Shown: positions 48,113-54,284 of the stretch, one piece after another
Position numbering within the stretch: the stretch's first letter is position 1
How the letters are laid out: each line of letters opens with the position of its first letter
Assembly: GCA_902597545.1 (NCBI GenBank)
Contig: CACJYD010000002.1
Location: forward strand, 1 to 64,000
Source of the DNA: an uncultured Bacteroidota bacterium
Lineage (GTDB): Bacteria > Bacteroidota > Bacteroidia > Flavobacteriales > Flavobacteriaceae
DNA length: 64,000 nucleotides
Reading direction: 5' to 3'
Position numbers and translations under genes: made by a program
Notes under the pieces: generated by a model
The model's database searches: none
Told to the model about the DNA's origin: nothing
The model's input: only the letters and a program-made list of their open reading frames with translations

Positions 48113-48904
48113 TTGGAAATTATTAAATCTTTCATTCTAGGTGTTGTACAAGGCTTAACAGAATTTTTACCTGTTTCATCAAGTGGTCACATTGAGATTT
48201 TTAAAGAAATATTGGGTTTTTCATTCGAATCCCAAAATGGACTTTTTTTTACATTAATTCTACACCTTGCAACTGCAATTAGTGCATTACTATATTTTTG
48301 GGATGACGTAAAAAATATTTTAAAAAGTACAATTAAGTTTAAGGATGATGAAAATTTTCACTTTACTCTTATGATAATAATATCAATGATTCCAGCAGGA
48401 TTAGTAGGTTTTTTTCTTGAAGAAAAAATAAATCAACTTTTTAATGGAAATTTATTGTTGGTTGGATCTATGCTAATAATTACATCTCTTCTACTTTTAA
48501 TTTCTGATAAAATCAAATCAAAAAACAGAAAACTCAGTGCCAAAAATTCATTTTTAATAGGTTTAGCTCAAGCCCTAGCAATACTCCCGGGTATTTCAAG
48601 AAGTGGTTCAACAATTGCAACTTCTATATTCATGGGAATAAATAGAGACCTTGCAGCAAAATTTTCATTTTTAATGGTAATACCAATAATTGTTGGTTCA
48701 TCATTAAAAATGATCTTATTTGATAATCTTGTTTATGATAGGTCAATTCTAATTAACTACATCATTGGTTTCTTTGCAGCATTGATTTCGGGATATTATG
48801 CGTGTAAATGGATGATTTTTTTTGTTAGAAAAAGTAAATTAAAATATTTTGCACTTTACTGCTTTATTGTAGGGATTTCATCAATTTTATATTCAATTTT
48901 TTAG
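48113..48904 (+). CDS. uppP: undecaprenyl-diphosphatase UppP (BacA)
   Basis: Removes a phosphate from undecaprenyl diphosphate so that the carrier lipid can be reused in wall and LPS synthesis. The 263-residue, eight-helix protein has both catalytic motifs: QGLTEFLPVSSSGH near residue 15 and LPGISRSGSTIATSIFMG near 158. The start is TTG at 48113, one base after the DUF3098 stop, giving MEIIKSFILG. Overlaps truB by one base. Confidence 0.95.
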   Translation: MEIIKSFILGVVQGLTEFLPVSSSGHIEIFKEILGFSFESQNGLFFTLILHLATAISALLYFWDDVKNILKSTIKFKDDENFHFTLMIIISMIPAGLVGFFLEEKINQLFNGNLLLVGSMLIITSLLLLISDKIKSKNRKLSAKNSFLIGLAQALAILPGISRSGSTIATSIFMGINRDLAAKFSFLMVIPIIVGSSLKMILFDNLVYDRSILINYIIGFFAALISGYYACKWMIFFVRKSKLKYFALYCFIVGISSILYSIF

Positions 48905-49599
48905 TGAAGATTAATAAAGATTCAATTATTGAAGGATTAATCATTCCTGTTTTTAAACCCTTTAATTGGACCTCTTTTGATGTTGTTAAAAAAGTAAGAT
49001 ATGATTTTAAAAAATCATTCGACATAAAAAAAATTAAGGTTGGTCATGCTGGCACACTTGATCCACTTGCTACGGGATTACTTTTAATTTGCACTGGAAA
49101 AAAAACTAAAGAAATAGAAAAACTTCAAGAATTAGATAAAACATATTATGCAACCTTTTCTATTGGCAAAACCACACCATCATTTGATAGGGAAACTGAA
49201 TTTGATAAACATTATCCTATAGATCATATCAACGATAGATTGATAGAAAAAAGTATAAGTAGTTTTATTGGTGAAATTAAACAACAACCACCAATTTATT
49301 CTGCACTAAAAGTGAAAGGGAAAAGGCTATATGAGATGGCAAGAAAAGGAGAGGATATTAATATCAAATACAGAAAGATTAATATTTACGATTTTAATTT
49401 ACTCAACAACAATTTTCCTGAACTTGATTTTAAAATTAAATGTTCAAAAGGTACATACATTAGATCACTGGCACATGATTTTGGAAAAAAACTTGATAGT
49501 GGTGCATATCTGAAGTACTTGGAGAGATACTCAATTGGTGATTATAACATTAAAGACTGTTTGACCATAGATCAAATAAACAAACTATTATTTAATTAG
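48904..49599 (+). CDS. truB: tRNA pseudouridine-55 synthase TruB
   Basis: Makes the pseudouridine of the T loop in tRNAs. The 231-residue protein has the catalytic Asp in GHAGTLDPLATGLLL (motif II), the KTYYATFSIGKTTPSFD segment, QQPPIYSALKVKGKRLYEMARKGE and CSKGTYIRSLAHDFG. The PUA domain of longer homologues is absent, as is frequent in this phylum. The start is GTG at 48904, overlapping the uppP stop. Convergent with aat, overlapping by 12 bases. Confidence 0.95.
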   Translation: MKINKDSIIEGLIIPVFKPFNWTSFDVVKKVRYDFKKSFDIKKIKVGHAGTLDPLATGLLLICTGKKTKEIEKLQELDKTYYATFSIGKTTPSFDRETEFDKHYPIDHINDRLIEKSISSFIGEIKQQPPIYSALKVKGKRLYEMARKGEDINIKYRKINIYDFNLLNNNFPELDFKIKCSKGTYIRSLAHDFGKKLDSGAYLKYLERYSIGDYNIKDCLTIDQINKLLFN

Positions 49600-50223
49600 T
49601 ATTTTTAGAAACTCGTCTCTGGAAATCTCCTCTGCACCCATACTTTTTAAATGTTGAGACGGCACTTGACAATCAATAAACCTATAGCTATTTTTTTTTA
49701 ATTCAAGAGATAAACTAACCAATGCTAATTTACTTGCGTTAGTAGATTTTGAAAACATACTTTCACCACAAAAAATATCTCCAAGATCCAGTCCATATAA
49801 GCCCCCAATAATTTCACTGTTTTTCCAAACCTCCACTGAAATTGCTAAACCCATTTCGTGTAACTTAATGAATGATTTTTTTAAACCTGGTGTTATCCAA
49901 GTTCCTTTTTGACCAAGTCTTTTTATGTTAGAACATGAATTGATCACTTCTTCAAAATCATTATTAAATGTAACTTTTAGTGTAGTTTTTTTAATAAAAG
50001 ATTTTAAACTTTTTGAAACTTTTATTTTTTCAGGATATAGTATCATCCTTGGATCAGGTGACCACCAAAGTAGATCATCATCAGATTCAAACCAGGGGAA
50101 AATCCCATTTTTGTATGCTTGAATTATTCTTTGGGGGTTAAGATCACCACCATAGGCTACAATACCATGGCTATCTGCGCTTCTGGGTGAGGGGAAAACA
50201 AAATCTTCACCAAGTCTAACCAT
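49588..50223 (-). CDS. aat: leucyl/phenylalanyl-tRNA-protein transferase
   Basis: Adds Leu or Phe to N-terminal Arg/Lys of proteins, marking them for ClpAP-type degradation (N-end rule). The 211-residue protein has the family features DLNPQRIIQAYKNGIFPWF, WWSPDPRMIL, GGLYGLDLGDIFCGESMFS and ALVSLS, plus FIDCQVPSQHLKSMGAEEISRDEF. It is the last gene of a four-gene minus-strand run greA-HIT-DUF3127-aat. Confidence 0.95.
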   Translation of the reverse strand: MVRLGEDFVFPSPRSADSHGIVAYGGDLNPQRIIQAYKNGIFPWFESDDDLLWWSPDPRMILYPEKIKVSKSLKSFIKKTTLKVTFNNDFEEVINSCSNIKRLGQKGTWITPGLKKSFIKLHEMGLAISVEVWKNSEIIGGLYGLDLGDIFCGESMFSKSTNASKLALVSLSLELKKNSYRFIDCQVPSQHLKSMGAEEISRDEFLKILIK

Positions 50224-50226
50224 CTT

Positions 50227-50598
50227 TTAAAATGGAAGATCATCAGGTTCTTTGTTAGTTTCTTGGCTAGTACCCAAGTCTTCTTTTGTTGGGATTGGTG
50301 GGAGCTGAGAATCATAATTTTCTTCAATCTTTTCGATCCTCCAACCTTGAATAGAATTAAAATACTTGACTTCATTATCTTTATTTGTCCATTCTCTACC
50401 ACGGATATTTATATCAATTTTTACTAACTCCCCAACTTGAAATGAATCCAGAATTTCACATCTGTCTTGCACAAATTCAACCAAAATGTTTTGTGGATAT
50501 TGCTCTTGAGTGGTAACTACCAATTCTCTTTTTCTGAAACCATTGGATCCGTACTCTTTTGTTTCATTAATTAATTTTATTTTTCCTGATATATTCAT
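50227..50598 (-). CDS. DUF3127 protein with SSB-like acidic tip
   Basis: A 123-residue protein matching DUF3127: KGKI-like first strand, GFRKRELVVTTQEQYPQNILVEFVQD, then GELVKIDINIRGREWTNKDNEVKYFNSIQGWRIEKI. The strand order and the R(G)REW element look like an OB fold. It ends in EPDDLPF, close to the DDIPF tip of single-stranded DNA-binding protein that recruits repair enzymes. It may therefore bind nucleic acid and SSB partners; this is inference. It lies between HIT and aat. Confidence 0.85.
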   Translation of the reverse strand: MNISGKIKLINETKEYGSNGFRKRELVVTTQEQYPQNILVEFVQDRCEILDSFQVGELVKIDINIRGREWTNKDNEVKYFNSIQGWRIEKIEENYDSQLPPIPTKEDLGTSQETNKEPDDLPF

Positions 50599-50600
50599 CT

Positions 50601-50993
50601 TTAATCTAAATTACTTTTTATTTTATTACAAACTTGTTCAAAACTGATTTTTTCCAATTCTAAGTTATTCGAAAAATTTAAATCATTCATGTTATTTATT
50701 GGAATTAAATGAACATGAACGTGAGGAACTTCCAAACCTACCACGGACATCGCCACTCGCTTACAATCAACAGATTTTTTTATCGCTAATGCAATTTTTT
50801 TTGAAAATTTCATTAATGATAAATATTCTTCATCGGATAAATCAAAAATATAGTCAATCTCTTTTTTTAAAATACATAAAGTATGTCCATATGAATTAGG
50901 GTTTATATCTAAAAAAGCAAGACAATCCTCAGTTTCATCAACCTTGTAACATGGTATCTCACCTCTTATTATTTTAGTAAAAATAGATGACAA
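50601..50993 (-). CDS. HIT-family nucleotide hydrolase
   Basis: A 130-residue histidine-triad protein: FTKIIRGEIPCYKVDE at the start, FLDINPNSYGHTLCI, and the active-site triad HVHVHLIP near residues 91-98. Members hydrolyse nucleotide phosphoramidates such as adenylated lysine. The start is TTG, giving MSSIFTK, which fits homologues and follows greA by 3 bases. The substrate is unknown. Confidence 0.92.
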   Translation of the reverse strand: MSSIFTKIIRGEIPCYKVDETEDCLAFLDINPNSYGHTLCILKKEIDYIFDLSDEEYLSLMKFSKKIALAIKKSVDCKRVAMSVVGLEVPHVHVHLIPINNMNDLNFSNNLELEKISFEQVCNKIKSNLD

Positions 50994-50996
50994 AAT

Positions 50997-51467
50997 TTAT
51001 CGGTGAATTGATAATATTTCAAATTTTAATTTACCACTGGGGACACTAATTTCAGCAACATCTCCAACTGACTTTCCCAGTAGACCTTTACCTATTGGAG
51101 AATTTACAGAAATCTTCCCGCTTTTTAGGTCGGCCTCACTTTCAGCAACGAGCTGATATTCAACAGTTGCCCCGTTTAACTGGTTTTTAATTTTAACTTT
51201 AGATAATACAAGAATTTTTGAAGTATCTAATTGTGATTCATCAATCAATCGTGCATTAGATAGTGTTTCCTCAAGTTTAGAAATTTTAAGTTCTAAAAGT
51301 CCTTGTGCTTCCTTTGCAGCATCATATTCAGCATTTTCACTTAAATCTCCTTTATCTCTAGCTTCAGCAATTGCTTTAGACGCATTTGGTCTTTCAACAT
51401 CTTTTAGCTGATTTAACTCAGCCCTTAATTTATCTAAGCCTTCTTGAGTGTAATAATTAATTCCCAT
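50997..51467 (-). CDS. greA: transcription elongation factor GreA
   Basis: Rescues backtracked RNA polymerase by stimulating transcript cleavage. The 156-residue protein has the N-terminal coiled coil with the acidic tip (EARDKGDLSENAEYDAAKE) and the C-terminal FKBP-like domain (ISVNSPIGKGLLGKSVGD; FEILSIHR). Length and sequence are normal. Its 5' leader contains a hairpin followed by nine Ts just before the start codon. Confidence 0.96.
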   Translation of the reverse strand: MGINYYTQEGLDKLRAELNQLKDVERPNASKAIAEARDKGDLSENAEYDAAKEAQGLLELKISKLEETLSNARLIDESQLDTSKILVLSKVKIKNQLNGATVEYQLVAESEADLKSGKISVNSPIGKGLLGKSVGDVAEISVPSGKLKFEILSIHR

Positions 51468-51471
51468 ATTA

Positions 51472-51494
51472 AAAAAAAATCCTCTTATTAGAGG
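51472..51494 (-). terminator. terminator-like hairpin in the greA leader
   Basis: On the minus strand CCTCT-AATA-AGAGG (51494-51481) is followed by A and a T-tract (about 51479-51472), 4 bases before the greA ATG. The stem is short (5 bp), so efficiency is uncertain. It can only act on greA transcripts themselves, which makes it a candidate attenuator. Confidence 0.45.
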
Positions 51495-51507
51495 TCCAAC
51501 TAATATA

Positions 51508-51515
51508 CAAATTTA
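51508..51515 (-). promoter_or_regulatory. putative -7 promoter element of greA
   Basis: TAAATTTG on the minus strand is an exact TAnnTTTG match. It places the transcription start near 51500, so the leader would consist almost wholly of the hairpin and T-tract. No good -33 TTTG is seen. Confidence 0.35.
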
Positions 51516-51546
51516 TACGTGTTATTTAATTAAATTTACATTCACT

Positions 51547-51969
51547 ATGGTTAAAAACTATTTGATTGTATTTTTTTTTCTAGTTAGTTGTGAAAATGAA
51601 CAATCGCCTTATAATCCTTATTTACCAGACATAAGTTTCGAAAGAATAATCAATTTAAATCTTCCCAGTTACGATAATTTAAATTTTACAGGAGGATCTG
51701 TTATTATTGATGGTCTTGGAGTTTGTGGTGTCATACTATTTAATTTTAATAACGATATTTTAGCTTGGGAGGCTTGTGACCCAAACCACAAAAAAAGAGA
51801 TGATTGTCCAAAGCTTGAAATTGACGGAGTTCAAGCAAAATGTAATTGTGTAGGAAATATATATAGTCTTGCTACTGGACAATTACTAAATAGTAATACT
51901 ACATCAAATTACCCATTAATCCGTTACAAAACTGAACGAATTGGTAACAACCTCAGAATTTACAACTAG
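51547..51969 (+). CDS. Rieske-like lipoprotein lacking histidine ligands
   Basis: A 140-residue predicted lipoprotein (lipobox LVSC, Cys15). The middle resembles a Rieske fold: a first box ACDPNHKKRDDC (Cys77 to Cys87) and a second box CNCVGNIYSLATG (Cys99/Cys101), with the typical following strand NYPLIRYKTERIGNNLRIYN. In true Rieske proteins both boxes hold a His ligand (CxH and CPxCH); here those positions are Pro79 and Val102, so a [2Fe-2S] cluster is unlikely. I recall similar lipoproteins in other Flavobacteriia. It diverges from greA. Confidence 0.78.
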   Translation: MVKNYLIVFFFLVSCENEQSPYNPYLPDISFERIINLNLPSYDNLNFTGGSVIIDGLGVCGVILFNFNNDILAWEACDPNHKKRDDCPKLEIDGVQAKCNCVGNIYSLATGQLLNSNTTSNYPLIRYKTERIGNNLRIYN

Positions 51970-54125
51970 AATTTAAATATAAATCCCGCTAAAAAATTTC
52001 TTGTGGCCTGAGGATAATATCCAGCACCATCCAATGTTGTTATCTGACCTGGAATGCTCCATGTATCATCATATGTATAATAATATCCATTTGAAATGTA
52101 CTCTTTGTTAAGTAAATTATTAATCAATAAATTAATTGAAATAGATTCAAAAATTTTATTTGGTTGTAATAAATATGAAATACTTAAGTCATTTACAAAA
52201 TAACTATCAAGAATTGAATTAGGCTGATCAGTATTACTCATGTATTGTTTACCAACATATTTAGATAAAAATGTAAAATTTAAATTTTCTGAGTATTTGT
52301 AGTTTATACTATTTGAACCAATAAATGATGGGGAAAAAGAGATATTTGTTTTTCCATAATTATATAATGCCCCATCAACCATTGAAAAGATATTTTTATT
52401 CTTATTCGAACTTAATGTAATATTGGTTTGCACAGAAAATAACTCTGATAATTTTATTGAATTTTCAATTTCTAAACCAATCCTGGAGCTTGAACCACTA
52501 TTTGTTCTTTTAGGATTCCCAACATCATCAATTTCACCCGTTAAAACTAGCTGCTCATCATAAAGCATAAAGTAACTATTTAGATTAAGTAGAATATTTT
52601 CATTTCTAAACCGCCAACCAATTTCTATATCATTTAACCTTTCAGGTTTAATTTCAGAATTACTTTCAAAATCCGTTCGATTTGGTTCTCTATTCGCTCT
52701 AGCGTATGAAGCATAAATTAATGAACTTGAATTCAACTTATAGGATAACCCAATTTTGGGATTGAAAAAATTATATGATTTATCTAAAACCATATTGATT
52801 AAATCTGATGTGATTCCGGATGTATTATATTTTACTCCTCTAAGCTGAATATCAGTATATAATTCAGTTTTTTTATTAATGGAATACAGCAGTTTAGCAA
52901 AAAAACTTAAATCTTTTTTTTCACCAAGGCCCTCATAATACCTATCCCTTATTTCACCTGTATTACTAAGACTACGAGCCCAAATTACTTCTCCATAATG
53001 ATCTCCAACATAGGAGCTGTAAGAACTACTTAAAGTTAAGTCAATCTTATCCTTGATATAATTAATTGAGCTATTTAAAACGTAAAAATCATTATCTAAC
53101 CATCTTCTTCTTATTAAGTCTGTCGTTCCAGTTTCGTTTCCGTTACTGTCAATATCTGATTTAACAATTCCTCCATATGTATTAATATCATCATCCTCTT
53201 TATATTGTTCAAAGTAACCTCTTCCATCGGTGTAATTTAATCCTAAATTAAATGACCAATAATTATTTATTTTTTCATTCCAATGCAGCTGAAAGTGATC
53301 TTGCTTATAATTATCAATTTCATTTTCATAAGTAAGTGGATTTTGACGTCTATTTTCCAGAACTTGATCCATAGATAAGCCATCCCATGCTTGATATGTT
53401 TTTTCATGTCCACCAAATGATATAGCCTTGATTAATGTACTACCATTTGTATAAGCACCTTGGATAAAGTATGATTTTAAATCAGAATAAGCCCTATCAA
53501 CATATCCATCAGAATCAATCTTTGATAACCTACCAGATAACTCAAAAAAATCATTAATCTTGCCTGTACTAAACTTAATTGTATTTTTTAAGGTGTTATA
53601 ACTTCCAAAACTACTTGATAGCTCAGCATAAGGTTGATCAGAAACAATGTCCGTTAAAATATTAATACTTGCTCCAAAAGCACCGGAGCCATTTGTAGAT
53701 GTTCCAACACCTCGTTGAACTTGCAGGCTTTCAATTGAGGAGCTAAAATCTGGCAAATTAACCCAAAAAGTACCCATTGACTCGGGATCATTAAATGGAA
53801 TTCCATTAATGGTAATATTTGTTGATTGTGGACTCACTCCTCTTATTCTAATTCCAGTGTAACCTATTCCAGCACCTGCATCAGATGTTGTAACAACAGA
53901 TGGTAAAAAGTTTAATAAAATTGGAAGATCTTGTCCAAGATTTTTAGATTTTAAATCCTGTTTATCAACGTTTGTAAAACTGATTGGTGATGAAAATTTA
54001 GCACGAATGCCTTTAACAATGACCTCATCTAAGTCTTGTCTTGTTGTTTGTAGCGTATCATTAATAATTTCTTGTGAACTAATAACATTAGAAATAAGAA
54101 ACACCGCTAATAAAAATTTTTTCAT
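51966..54125 (-). CDS. TonB-dependent outer-membrane receptor under TPP riboswitch (thiamine-type)
   Basis: A 719-residue TonB-dependent transporter with a signal peptide (MKKFLLAVFLISNVISSQ), plug domain (LLNFLPSVVTTSDAGAG; RIRGVSPQSTNITINGIPFND; VQRGVGTSTNGSGAFGASIN) and a 22-strand barrel ending in NFLAGFIFKF. There is no CarboxypepD-reg domain. The receptor type alone would suggest iron, but a TPP riboswitch in its leader points to thiamine, TPP or a pyrimidine precursor, as for the Omr1 receptors of Bacteroidota. Own promoter within the leader. Confidence 0.88.
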   Translation of the reverse strand: MKKFLLAVFLISNVISSQEIINDTLQTTRQDLDEVIVKGIRAKFSSPISFTNVDKQDLKSKNLGQDLPILLNFLPSVVTTSDAGAGIGYTGIRIRGVSPQSTNITINGIPFNDPESMGTFWVNLPDFSSSIESLQVQRGVGTSTNGSGAFGASINILTDIVSDQPYAELSSSFGSYNTLKNTIKFSTGKINDFFELSGRLSKIDSDGYVDRAYSDLKSYFIQGAYTNGSTLIKAISFGGHEKTYQAWDGLSMDQVLENRRQNPLTYENEIDNYKQDHFQLHWNEKINNYWSFNLGLNYTDGRGYFEQYKEDDDINTYGGIVKSDIDSNGNETGTTDLIRRRWLDNDFYVLNSSINYIKDKIDLTLSSSYSSYVGDHYGEVIWARSLSNTGEIRDRYYEGLGEKKDLSFFAKLLYSINKKTELYTDIQLRGVKYNTSGITSDLINMVLDKSYNFFNPKIGLSYKLNSSSLIYASYARANREPNRTDFESNSEIKPERLNDIEIGWRFRNENILLNLNSYFMLYDEQLVLTGEIDDVGNPKRTNSGSSSRIGLEIENSIKLSELFSVQTNITLSSNKNKNIFSMVDGALYNYGKTNISFSPSFIGSNSINYKYSENLNFTFLSKYVGKQYMSNTDQPNSILDSYFVNDLSISYLLQPNKIFESISINLLINNLLNKEYISNGYYYTYDDTWSIPGQITTLDGAGYYPQATRNFLAGFIFKF

Positions 54126-54157
54126 AATTATAATATTAACGGGGTAAAAGTTAAGTG

Positions 54158-54233
54158 AGTGTCATTTTCCTTACAAAAATTACTTTGTCAGGTTCAATGG
54201 GTATAATCTCAGCCTTAGCACCCCAAATTTGTT
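54158..54233 (-). ncRNA. TPP riboswitch (THI element)
   Basis: Reading the minus strand from 54233: GGGGTGC (54224-54218), CTGAGATTATACCC, TTGAACCTGA, then ACAAAGTAATTTTTGT and AAGGAA. The CTGAGA, ACCC and GAACCTGA blocks are the conserved THI-box core. P5 pairs ACAAA with TTTGT and P4 pairs CCT with AGG; P3 is almost absent (GC-TAAG-GC). A weak P1 pairs ATTT with AAAT. It lies 35 bases or more before the TonB receptor ATG and should lower its expression when TPP is plentiful. Confidence 0.9.
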
Positions 54234-54241
54234 CAAAGCTA
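54234..54241 (-). promoter_or_regulatory. putative -7 promoter element before the TPP riboswitch
   Basis: TAGCTTTG on the minus strand matches TAnnTTTG exactly and directly precedes the riboswitch, so the RNA would begin at P1. The upstream half of the promoter would fall within the terminator of the preceding receptor gene. Confidence 0.4.
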
Positions 54242-54271
54242 AAAAAAAAAGGGCACAAGGCCCTTTTTTTT
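54241..54271 (-). terminator. rho-independent terminator after the His/Asp-rich TonB receptor
   Basis: On the minus strand AAAAAAAA-GGGC (54271-54260), loop CTTGT, GCCC and ten Ts (54254-54241). It lies 13 bases after the receptor stop and is strong and symmetrical, so it could work in both directions. Confidence 0.9.
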
Positions 54272-54284
54272 GAGTTAATTTATA

